This document shows positions 56,297-63,205 of a stretch of 64,000 bases of DNA, piece by piece. This stretch comes from an uncultured Collinsella sp. (GTDB lineage Bacteria > Actinomycetota > Coriobacteriia > Coriobacteriales > Coriobacteriaceae), in contig CABUDS010000004.1 in NCBI GenBank assembly GCA_902490405.1, positions 36,635-100,634 on the forward strand. Reading direction: 5' to 3'. The position numbers were made by a program, and so were the translations under genes. The notes below the pieces were generated by a model. That model was not told the DNA's origin, searched no databases, and was given only the letters and a program-made list of their open reading frames with translations. Every line of letters starts with the position of its first letter. Position 1 is the stretch's first letter.

Positions 56297-57172
56297 ATGG
56301 ACATGACGGATATGACGAGGGCGGCCGTGTCGCGCCGTCACTTTTTGCAGCTGGTTGGCGCCGGCATGCTTGCGCTGACGGGGACCGCGCTTACCGGTTG
56401 CGGTAACTCCGCCAGCGGCGAGGGCTCCGACAAGGGGTCTAAGCTTGCGGCCATTAAGTCGCGCGGCCATCTGAATGCCGGCGTTAAGAAGGATGTTCCC
56501 GGTTACGGCTATTACGACACCGCCAAGGGCCGCTTTGAGGGCATGGAAGTCGATTTGTGCTACCAGATCGCCGCTGCCGTCTTTGGCGTGAGCTACAAGG
56601 AGGCCCGCGCCCAGGAGCTTGTCGAGTTCACCGATGTAACGCCCAAGACGCGCGGTCCGCTGATCGACAACGGCCAACTCGATGTGGTCGCGGCGACCTA
56701 CACCATCACCGACGAGCGCAAGAAGAGCTGGGATTTCTCGACGCCGTATCGCACCGACTACGTGGGGCTCATGGTCAAGAAGCGTTCGGGCTTTACCTCG
56801 ATTGAGGACCTGGACGGCAAGGTCATTGGCGTGAGCCAAGGTGCCACCACGCAGGGCCTGATCGAGCAGATGATCAAGGACAACGGTTTTAGCTGCAAGC
56901 CCGAGTTTAGGGCCTTTAGCGGCTACCCCATCATCAAGAGTTCGCTCGACGCCGGCAATATCGACGTCTTTGCCATGGACCGCTCTACGCTGGCAGGCTA
57001 CATGAACGAGACCGTCGAGCTGCTGCAGCCCGAGGTCAAGTTTGGCGAGCAGGGCTACGGCGTGGCGACTAAGAAGGGCTGCGACCTTTCGGCCGTGGTC
57101 GATCAGGTTGTCTGCGATCGCCTGGCCGACGGCTGGCTCGACCAAGAGGTCAAGACCTGGGGTCTTGTGTAG
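56297..57172 (+). CDS. Amino-acid ABC transporter substrate-binding lipoprotein
   Basis: Extracellular solute receptor of about 291 residues. The N-terminus carries a twin-arginine-like signal (SRRHFLQLVGAGMLALTG) and lipobox LTGC, so it is probably exported folded by Tat and lipid-anchored. The mature part is a bacterial solute-binding family 3 domain: GHLNAGVKKDVPGYGYYD, FEGMEVDLCYQIAAAVFG, DVVAATYTITDERKKSWDFSTPY, GKVIGVSQGATTQ. The ligand is probably glutamate or another polar amino acid (inference). A GTG one codon upstream is an alternative start. Confidence 0.9.
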   Translation: MDMTDMTRAAVSRRHFLQLVGAGMLALTGTALTGCGNSASGEGSDKGSKLAAIKSRGHLNAGVKKDVPGYGYYDTAKGRFEGMEVDLCYQIAAAVFGVSYKEARAQELVEFTDVTPKTRGPLIDNGQLDVVAATYTITDERKKSWDFSTPYRTDYVGLMVKKRSGFTSIEDLDGKVIGVSQGATTQGLIEQMIKDNGFSCKPEFRAFSGYPIIKSSLDAGNIDVFAMDRSTLAGYMNETVELLQPEVKFGEQGYGVATKKGCDLSAVVDQVVCDRLADGWLDQEVKTWGLV

Positions 57173-57196
57173 GCGCTCGGCGTAGGAAGGAATCAA

Positions 57197-57943
57197 ATGC
57201 TCGAAGGATTGTTTGACGCCGACCGCTGGTCGACGACATTTCAAAACATGGGGCCCTTCTGGGAGGGCTTTGGCGTGACGCTGCAGGTGGTCGTTGCCGG
57301 TCTGCTGCTGTCGCTGGTGCTGGGCACGCTGCTGGGCGTGTTCTCTACCACCCGCTCGCGCGTGCTGCGCGCCATAAGCCGCGTGTACGTGGAGTTTTAC
57401 CAGAACACTCCGCTGCCCGTGCAGGTGCTCTTTATGTACATGGCCGGCCCGCAGTTTTTGCAGGCCATAACCGGTGCCGACCAGCCGGTGCGCATTGCGC
57501 CGTTCGTGTTGGGCTTCTTGGGCGTGGGCCTGTATCACGCGGCCTATATCTCGGAGGTCATCCGCACCGGTATCGAGGCGGTTCCGCGCGGTCAGATGGA
57601 GGCGGCCCAGAGCCAGGGCTTCACCCGTGCGCAGGCATACTGGTACATCGTGCTGCCCCAGACGTTCAAGATCATTCTGCCGCCACTGTGTAACCAGGCG
57701 CTCAACCTGGTCAAAAATACGTCGGTGCTGGCGCTTGTGGCCGGCGGCGACCTTATGTACTGTTCCGACAACTTTGTGAGTCTGTACGGTTACCTGCAGG
57801 GGTACATCGTCTGCTGCCTTATGTACTTCATTATCTGCTTTCCGCTCGCCATGCTGGTGCAGTGGCTCGAGCGCCGCTCCAAGGAGCGTCCGCGCGGTGT
57901 GAGCCTGGCCGAGCTGGGGCTCGACAACGTAGAGGAGGCCTAG
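57197..57943 (+). CDS. Amino-acid ABC transporter permease
   Basis: The 248-residue HisM/GlnP-type permease has about five membrane segments and the EAA loop GIEAVPRGQMEAAQSQGFTRAQAYWYIVLPQTFKIILPPL, which docks on the ATPase. GAAGGAA precedes the ATG. It forms the membrane channel with the next permease, 3 bases downstream. Confidence 0.93.
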   Translation: MLEGLFDADRWSTTFQNMGPFWEGFGVTLQVVVAGLLLSLVLGTLLGVFSTTRSRVLRAISRVYVEFYQNTPLPVQVLFMYMAGPQFLQAITGADQPVRIAPFVLGFLGVGLYHAAYISEVIRTGIEAVPRGQMEAAQSQGFTRAQAYWYIVLPQTFKIILPPLCNQALNLVKNTSVLALVAGGDLMYCSDNFVSLYGYLQGYIVCCLMYFIICFPLAMLVQWLERRSKERPRGVSLAELGLDNVEEA

Positions 57944-57946
57944 CGC

Positions 57947-58585
57947 ATGGAAATCTTCAACGCGACCAACCTGCTCTACATTTGGGGCGGCTTTGTTAAG
58001 ACCATAGAGATCTCGGCGCTGTCGATCTTTTTCTCGCTCATCTTTGGCACGGTGCTGGCGCTCGTTAAAAGCTATGCGCCCCGCCCATTCCGTATTCTGG
58101 TGAGCGCCTATATCGAGCTGTTCCGCTGCACGCCGAACCTGCTGTGGATCCTGTTTATCTACTTTACGGTGCAGGGTTTGGACATTGTGATTTCGACCAT
58201 TGCCTTTACGCTGTTTACCAGCGCCGTTATGGCCGAGATTGTGCGCGGCGGTCTCAACTCGATTCCGCGCGGCCAGTTTGAGGCGGCGCAGAGCCAGGGC
58301 TTTGGCTTCTTTGCCACCATGCGCTACATCATTCTGCCGCAGACGTTTAAGACGATCATTCCGGCGCTGTTTAGCCAGTGCACGACCGTCATTAAGGACA
58401 GCTCGTATCTTTCGGGCATTAACGTGGCCGAGCTCATGTACACGGCAAACGTCGTGATGGCCCACGCGATCGATCTGTCGCAGGTGCTTATGCTCTACGG
58501 CCTGGTGTTTGCGATGTACTTTGTGCTCAACTTTGGTATCTCGTTGCTGGTTCGCGCATATCAGAGGCGAATGGTGGCAGCGTAG
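57947..58585 (+). CDS. Amino-acid ABC transporter permease
   Basis: The 212-residue HisQ-type permease has about five membrane segments and the EAA loop GLNSIPRGQFEAAQSQGFGFFATMRYIILPQTFKTIIPAL. It starts 3 bases after the preceding permease; GAGGAGG near the end of that gene is the ribosome site. The two permeases probably form a heterodimer. Confidence 0.93.
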   Translation: MEIFNATNLLYIWGGFVKTIEISALSIFFSLIFGTVLALVKSYAPRPFRILVSAYIELFRCTPNLLWILFIYFTVQGLDIVISTIAFTLFTSAVMAEIVRGGLNSIPRGQFEAAQSQGFGFFATMRYIILPQTFKTIIPALFSQCTTVIKDSSYLSGINVAELMYTANVVMAHAIDLSQVLMLYGLVFAMYFVLNFGISLLVRAYQRRMVAA

Positions 58586-58588
58586 AAC

Positions 58589-58615
58589 GTGGCAAAGGGA
58601 CAGCCCCTTTGTCAC
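58589..58615. repeat. Small GGGACAG-family hairpin after the permease gene
   Basis: GTGGCAAAGGG and CCCTTTGTCAC pair over 11 bases (one G-T) around ACAGC. It lies 4 bases after the permease stop codon. Confidence 0.6.
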
Positions 58616-58633
58616 ATAGAGAAAGGAATCGCG

Positions 58634-59257
58634 ATGAGCGATCTGGAGAACAAGAAGAATCCTGTGGTCATTACCATCGCGCGCGACTTTGGCGCCGAGG
58701 GCCACGAGATTGGTCGCATGCTTGCCGACGAGCTGGGGATTCCACTGTACGACAACGAGCTGCTGGTGCGCGCGTCGCTGCGCGCGGGCGAGTCGCTCGA
58801 TAAGATGGCCGCCTATGACGAGCGTCTGGCCGTGGAGAACATGGCGTTTCTGCCCGACCGCTACGATGCGCGTTCGTACTCGGACAAGTTGTTCCAGAAG
58901 ATGAGCCAGGTGATTTTGGATCTGGGCGAGACCGAGAGCTGCATTATCGAAGGCCGTCTGTCCGATTACCTGCTGCGCAACAACCCCAATCACATTGCCG
59001 TGCTGGTGACCGCACCCTTTGAGGACCGCGTCGAGATCGTGCGCAAAAAGCGCGGCCTCAACAAAAAGAAGGGCGCCAAGCTGGTCAAGCAGCAGCAGAA
59101 GGCGCGCGAAGCGTTCTATAAGCGCTATAGCGCCGGAAAGTGGAAGATGACGAGCGGTAAAGACATCGTTGTCAACCGCGCCAAGCTGGGCCGCGAAGGC
59201 TGCAAAGATGTTATCGCCGCTGCCTACCGCTACAAAGTGGCTCAACTCGAAGGCTAA
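58634..59257 (+). CDS. Cytidylate kinase-like family protein
   Basis: The 207-residue product matches the cytidylate-kinase-like family (PF13189): VITIARDFGAEGHEIGRMLADELGIPLYDNELL at the start replaces the usual P-loop with a GAEGHEIG loop, and ESCIIEGRLSDYLLRNNPNHIAVLVTAPFEDRV follows. The C-terminal part has basic coiled stretches (KKRGLNKKKGAKLVKQQQKA). Substrate unknown. The ATG at 58634 follows AAAGGA. It is downstream of the transporter genes but separated by a hairpin element. Confidence 0.85.
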   Translation: MSDLENKKNPVVITIARDFGAEGHEIGRMLADELGIPLYDNELLVRASLRAGESLDKMAAYDERLAVENMAFLPDRYDARSYSDKLFQKMSQVILDLGETESCIIEGRLSDYLLRNNPNHIAVLVTAPFEDRVEIVRKKRGLNKKKGAKLVKQQQKAREAFYKRYSAGKWKMTSGKDIVVNRAKLGREGCKDVIAAAYRYKVAQLEG

Positions 59258-59262
59258 CCGAC

Positions 59263-59307
59263 CAAAAACCACCACAAAGGGTACAGGCACCTTTGTGGTG
59301 GTTTTTG
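59263..59307. repeat. GGGACAG-family hairpin, 18-bp perfect arms
   Basis: CAAAAACCACCACAAAGG (59263-59280) and its complement (59290-59307) around GTACAGGCA. The T-rich right side (GTTTTTGTTTT) suggests it also terminates the upstream gene. Confidence 0.8.
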
Positions 59308-59362
59308 TTTTAGGCCGAGGGGAAGGCCTTGGCGGCAGTGCCTATCCTCGGCTTTTGCATAG

Positions 59363-59578
59363 TCTCGATCTGTAACACCAAGCCAGCGAAAATGGCTCTA
59401 ACTGTTACAGATTGAGATGAACCGTTCGGCCGTCAGCCCAACGTCTTGATCTGTAACACCAGGCGGCATATTTGGTCTCTAACTGTTACAGATTGAGATG
59501 CAGCGTGGCCGGCCGGCACAATATCTCAATCTGTAACAACTGCAGGGCTCAACGGACTCCAGCTGTTACAGATTGAGA
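59363..59578. repeat. Array of three regularly spaced hairpins with constant arms and variable loops
   Basis: Three units at 59363-59417, 59444-59498 and 59524-59578. Each is exactly 55 bases: left arm of 15 bases (TCTCGATCTGTAACA or a one-base variant), a 25-base loop of different sequence, and right arm TGTTACAGATTGAGA. Spacers are 26 and 25 bases. Start-to-start periods are 81 and 80 bases. No gene overlaps it. It is not a CRISPR, since the repeat is the inverted arm pair. Confidence 0.92.
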
Positions 59579-59596
59579 CAAAACGACCGGGCAAGT

Positions 59597-59640
59597 CCCA
59601 AACCACCACAAAGGTGCCTGCCCCATCGTGGTGGTTTGGG
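59597..59640. repeat. GGGACAG-family hairpin, 13-bp arms
   Basis: CCCAAACCACCAC (59597-59609) and GTGGTGGTTTGGG (59628-59640) around AAAGGTGCCTGCCCCATC. Related to 24376-24410 and 59263-59307. Confidence 0.72.
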
Positions 59641-59653
59641 CGGCCGGCATAAA

Positions 59654-59689
59654 AAAGTCCCCGCCGGGCGTGTGCTCGACGGGGACTTT
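59654..59689 (-). terminator. Terminator of the nfnA-nfnB operon (minus strand)
   Basis: On the minus strand a 10-bp stem AAAGTCCCCG / CGGGGACTTT with a 16-base loop is followed by TTTTTT-type sequence. Confidence 0.85.
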
Positions 59690-59717
59690 GCCGTTTGATG
59701 GCTAGCACTGCAGGTGA

Positions 59718-61127
59718 TTACTCGCCCAGCAGGCTCTTGGTGATGGAAGCGGCGGCCTTCTTGCCGGCGCCCATCGCCAGAATGACCGTAGCGGCACCGG
59801 TGACGATGTCGCCGCCGGCCCAGATGCGGGGATCGGTGGTCTGGCCGGTCTCCTCGTCGGCGACGATGTAGCCCCACTTGTTGAGCTCCATCTTGCCGCC
59901 GATCTTGGCAGCGAAGGGGTTGGCGTTGGTGCCGATAGCCGAGATCGCGACGTCGCAGGGGATCTCCTCGATGGCGCCCTCGATGGGCACCGGGCGACGG
60001 CGGCCGGACTCGTCGGGCTCGCCGAGCTCCATCTTCTGGACCTTGACGGCGCACACGGAGCCGTCCTCGCCAGCGACAAACTCGAGCGGGGAGACGAGCG
60101 GCAGAACCTCGACGCCCTCGGCCTTAGCATGGTGCAGCTCGGCGCGACGGCAGGGCATCTCGTCCTCGGTACGACGGTAGGCGATGATGGCGTGCTCGGC
60201 GCCCAGGCGCTTGGCGGTACGGACGGCGTCCATGGCCACGTTGCCGCCGCCAAAGACGACGACGTTCTTGCCGTGCTTGGTGGGGGTGTCGTACTCGGGG
60301 AACTTGTTGGCCTTCATCAGGTTCACGCGGGTGAGGTACTCGTTCGCGAAGAAGACGTTGGGCAGGTTCTCGCCGGGGACGTTGAGGAACTTGGGCAGGC
60401 CAGCGCCGGTCGCCACGTAGATGGCGTCGAAGCCCTGCTCGAACAGCTCCTCGGCCGTGGCCATGTTACCCACGACGGAGTTGTACTCAAACTTGACGCC
60501 CATGTCCTCCAGGCCGTCAATCTCGCGCTTGACGACTGCCTTGGGCAGACGGAACTCGGGGATGCCGTAGACCAGCACGCCGCCGCCGGTGAAGAAGGCC
60601 TCGAAGACGGTGACGTCAAAGCCGTTACGGGCGAGCTCGCCGGCGCAGGTGATGCCGGACGGGCCGGAGCCGACGACAGCGACCTTCTTGCCGTTCTTGG
60701 GGGCCATCTTGGGCGTGGAGGCGAGCTCGGGGCGGTCACCCAGGAAGCGCTCGAGCTGGCCGATGGCCACGGGCTCGGACTTCTTGCCACGGATGCACTT
60801 GCCCTCGCACTGGTTCTCCTGCGGGCAGACGCGGCCGCAGATGGCGGGAAGCATGGAGTCCTCGCGAATGGTATCGAGAGCGCCGCCGAAGTCCTTCGCG
60901 CGGATCTGCTCGATAAAGCGGGGAATGTTGATGTTGACGGGGCAGCCCTCAACACAGAACGGCTTCTTGCAGTTGAGGCAGCGCTCGGCCTCGGCCAGCG
61001 CCATCTCTTCGGTGAAGCCCTTGTCGACGGGGCGGAAGTCGCAGGCGCGCTCGGCAGCAGGCTCCTCGTTATCGGGGGTGCGGGGCGACTTCATATCGGC
61101 AACGAAACGACCGTTAACTAGTGGCAT
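59718..61127 (-). CDS. nfnB: NfnB-type NADPH oxidoreductase subunit (glutamate-synthase small-subunit-like)
   Basis: FAD and iron-sulfur subunit of 469 residues. The N-terminal cysteine motifs CLNCKKPFCVEGCP and ICGRVCPQENQCEGKC bind two [4Fe-4S] clusters; dinucleotide-binding motifs are VAVVGSGPSGITCAGELA (FAD) and VVVFGGGNVAMDAVRTAKRL (NADPH). Alone it would be called GltA/GltD-like, but it overlaps by 10 bases an NfnA-type partner and no glutamate synthase large subunit is present. The pair resembles electron-bifurcating NADH-dependent ferredoxin:NADP oxidoreductase (Nfn). The assignment is inference from gene pairing and motifs. Confidence 0.85.
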   Translation of the reverse strand: MPLVNGRFVADMKSPRTPDNEEPAAERACDFRPVDKGFTEEMALAEAERCLNCKKPFCVEGCPVNINIPRFIEQIRAKDFGGALDTIREDSMLPAICGRVCPQENQCEGKCIRGKKSEPVAIGQLERFLGDRPELASTPKMAPKNGKKVAVVGSGPSGITCAGELARNGFDVTVFEAFFTGGGVLVYGIPEFRLPKAVVKREIDGLEDMGVKFEYNSVVGNMATAEELFEQGFDAIYVATGAGLPKFLNVPGENLPNVFFANEYLTRVNLMKANKFPEYDTPTKHGKNVVVFGGGNVAMDAVRTAKRLGAEHAIIAYRRTEDEMPCRRAELHHAKAEGVEVLPLVSPLEFVAGEDGSVCAVKVQKMELGEPDESGRRRPVPIEGAIEEIPCDVAISAIGTNANPFAAKIGGKMELNKWGYIVADEETGQTTDPRIWAGGDIVTGAATVILAMGAGKKAAASITKSLLGE

Positions 61128-61957
61128 GCGCAGCTCTTTTCCTCATAGGCCTTGAGGGACTCGCCCTCTTCGGAACGGTAAGCGGCCTGGCGGGCGCGAA
61201 GGTCATCCCAGTCGACCAGGGTGGCATCGAAGTCGGGGCCGTCGACGCAAGCGAACTTGGTCACGCCGCCCACCTCGACGCGGCAGCAGCCGCACATGCC
61301 GGTGCCGTCAACCATGATGGGGTTGAGGGACGCGGTAATGGGGGTGTCGTACTTCTGGGCGGTGAGGGTCGAGAACTTCATCATCGGAACGGGGCCGACG
61401 CAGAAGACCTGGCTCACGGCCTTGTCCTGCAGCAGGCGCTCCAGCGGAGCGGTGACAACGCCCTGCTCGCCGTAGGAGCCGTCATCGGTGGTGATATGGA
61501 TGTGGTCCTCGTCGAGGAGCTCGCGGAACTGGTCCTCCATGAGCAGGAGGTCCTTGGTGCGGGCGCCCATGATGGCGTGGACCTCGTGGCCGGTCTCGAC
61601 CAGGTGCTTGGCGACCGGGAAGGCAATTGCCAGGCCGACGCCGCCGCCAATGACGGCGCAGGGGCCCTCGGCCATCTCGGTGGGAACGCCCAGCGGGCCC
61701 ACGACGTCGCGCAGTGACTCGCCGGCCTCATAGGTGGAAAGCATCTCGGTGGTCTTGCCGATCACCATGAAGATGAACTCGACCCAGCCCTCGTCACCGT
61801 TCCAACCAGCTAGGGTAAACGGGACGCGCTCGCCCGTCTCGTTGGCGCGAACCATGAGGAACTGTCCAGCGTGCGCATGCTTGGCGATCGCGGGCGCCTC
61901 GATGCGGAACTTGAACACCTTCTCCGAGAACTGCGTCTTCTCCAGGATCTTATACAT
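61118..61957 (-). CDS. nfnA: NfnA-type ferredoxin-NADP reductase-like subunit
   Basis: The 279-residue product has an FAD-binding ferredoxin-reductase fold (HAHAGQFLMVRANETGERVPFTLAGW), an NAD-binding domain (GPCAVIGGGVGLAIAFPVAKHL) and a C-terminal [2Fe-2S] site (DGTGMCGCCRVEVGG and KFACVDGPDFDATLVDWD). This layout fits NfnA of bifurcating transhydrogenases and is close to dihydroorotate-dehydrogenase electron-transfer subunits, but no pyrD lies nearby. It precedes and overlaps nfnB. AGAGAGGGG precedes the start codon. Confidence 0.87.
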   Translation of the reverse strand: MYKILEKTQFSEKVFKFRIEAPAIAKHAHAGQFLMVRANETGERVPFTLAGWNGDEGWVEFIFMVIGKTTEMLSTYEAGESLRDVVGPLGVPTEMAEGPCAVIGGGVGLAIAFPVAKHLVETGHEVHAIMGARTKDLLLMEDQFRELLDEDHIHITTDDGSYGEQGVVTAPLERLLQDKAVSQVFCVGPVPMMKFSTLTAQKYDTPITASLNPIMVDGTGMCGCCRVEVGGVTKFACVDGPDFDATLVDWDDLRARQAAYRSEEGESLKAYEEKSCACH

Positions 61958-62129
61958 AGAACCCCTCTCTTGTTAGGGCCGCCGAACCGTGCCTCCACGG
62001 AAATGGACGGTAGCCCGAGTAAAACCGTACGCGCACAGGCGTTGTGCAGACATACGGTGCAAATTATACCCTCATGGACATGCTGTTTACGTGTGTCTTC
62101 GGCGGTTGGGAAAAGGGTTTATCCACTTC

Positions 62130-62168
62130 GACCTACCAAATAGGGATAGGTTTATTTTGGTCGGTTTT
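62130..62168. repeat. GGGACAG-family 41-bp hairpin element, direct orientation
   Basis: GACCTACCAAATAGGGATAGG followed by TTTATTTTGGTCGGTTTT. It matches the element at 50720-50760 and is inverted relative to 62293-62333, forming a pair around a hairpin. Confidence 0.7.
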
Positions 62169-62183
62169 ATCAGGCAAAACGGC

Positions 62184-62225
62184 AAAGGGGGCCGGCCTCG
62201 GGTTGTGATGAGGCCGGCCCCCTTT
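62184..62225 (-). terminator. Strong hairpin downstream of pth
   Basis: A perfect 15-bp GC-rich stem AAAGGGGGCCGGCCT / AGGCCGGCCCCCTTT with a 12-base loop, flanked by short A and T runs. It lies between two inverted repeat elements and probably terminates pth transcription. Confidence 0.75.
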
Positions 62226-62292
62226 GGGGTGTTATGCGTGTATGGCGGCGCGGGGTTTATTGCGATGCGGCCACCGGGGCGTTTCCGCAGAT

Positions 62293-62333
62293 AAAACCTG
62301 CCAAAATAAACCTGTCCCTAAACGGTAGGTTTT
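62293..62333. repeat. GGGACAG-family 41-bp hairpin element, inverted, touching the pth stop
   Basis: AAAACCTGCCAAAATAAACC then TGTCCCTAAACGGTAGGTTTT. Reverse complement matches 50720-50760 closely. Its last bases overlap the pth stop codon, as the copy at 50720 overlaps the purF stop. Confidence 0.75.
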
Positions 62334-62961
62334 AGTGCTTGCCGTTGGCGGAGGCGGCGCCGTTGACGTGGTCGCGGGCGTAGATTACGCCGTGGACGAT
62401 GGCCAGACCGGCGGCATCTGCGGCGCGGGCGCAGGTGTCCTGGAAGTCCTCGGCCTCGCGGGCGCGCAGCTGCTTGAGCACATAGTCTGCCACGGCCATC
62501 TTGCCGGGAGGGTTGCCGATGCCGGTGCGGATACGGCTAAAGTCGCGGCTGCCCATCTTGTCGATGATGGAGCGCAGGCCGTTGTGACCGGCATGGCCTC
62601 CGCCCACCTTGACGCGCACGTCACCGGCGGGAATGTCGAGCTCGTCGTGAATCACGAGCAGCTCCTCGGCCTTGATCTTGTACTCGCGGCAGAGCTTGGA
62701 GATGGGTCCGCCCGAGGTGTTCATGTACGACTGCGGCTTGACCAGCACGATCTGGCGCTTGCCACCCTCTTCCTCGGGATCGTTGATGTTGATGAGTGCG
62801 ACCTCGGCGCCGGCCTGGTTTTTCCAGTACGTGACACCGGCCTGACGGGCCAGCTCATCGATCGCCTTAAAGCCGGCGTTGTGGCGGGTCTCGGCATATT
62901 CCTCACCCGGGTTGCCAAGTCCGGCAACCATGCGAATCTTAAGCGGCTGTGCAGCTGCCAT
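62332..62961 (-). CDS. pth: Peptidyl-tRNA hydrolase
   Basis: Releases tRNA from peptidyl-tRNA dropped by the ribosome. The 209-residue product has the conserved MVAGLGNPGEEYAETRHNAGFKAID with the catalytic His, VKPQSYMNTSGGPI, VIHDELDIPAGDVRVKVGGGHAGHNGLRSI and SRIRTGIGNPPG. The ATG at 62961 is chosen because GGAAGGA precedes it. The gene ends inside a repeat element. It is downstream of prs on the same strand. Confidence 0.95.
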   Translation of the reverse strand: MAAAQPLKIRMVAGLGNPGEEYAETRHNAGFKAIDELARQAGVTYWKNQAGAEVALININDPEEEGGKRQIVLVKPQSYMNTSGGPISKLCREYKIKAEELLVIHDELDIPAGDVRVKVGGGHAGHNGLRSIIDKMGSRDFSRIRTGIGNPPGKMAVADYVLKQLRAREAEDFQDTCARAADAAGLAIVHGVIYARDHVNGAASANGKH

Positions 62962-63077
62962 ATTTGTCCTTCCGTTACACATAAAAGTTTAATCAACGAC
63001 AAAGGCTACCACGCCCGCCGAAGGCGAGGAAAGGTTGCAGCAAAGTCATTTCAGAAAACAGCTGCCCCGAGACAGCA

Positions 63078-63182
63078 GGAAGCCCCGGACACGCCGGGAG
63101 GGGTTATCAAAGCGAACATCCCGCAGCCGCAAAGCGGCGAGGACGTTCGCGTGATAACCCCGCAGGCGCGTCCGGGGCTTCC
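63078..63182. repeat. Very long imperfect hairpin between prs and pth
   Basis: Arms 63078-63122 and 63141-63182 pair over about 40 bases with a few mismatches and bulges (GGAAGCCCCGGAC at the base, GGGGTTATCA in the middle); a smaller stem CCGC / GCGG closes the tip. It starts about 25 bases after the prs stop on the minus strand and could act as its terminator. Confidence 0.85.
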
Positions 63183-63205
63183 GGAGGGATGCGAGGGTCG
63201 AGCGA

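Noticed and set aside
56285..59290. Roughly 1000-codon minus-strand frame opposite the amino-acid transporter genes
   Set aside because: It spans several complete plus-strand genes with good ribosome sites, and its translation shows no recognisable domain.
59363..59578. CRISPR array
   Set aside because: The constant parts are inverted arm pairs, not direct repeats of one unit with spacers; there are only three units and no cas genes.
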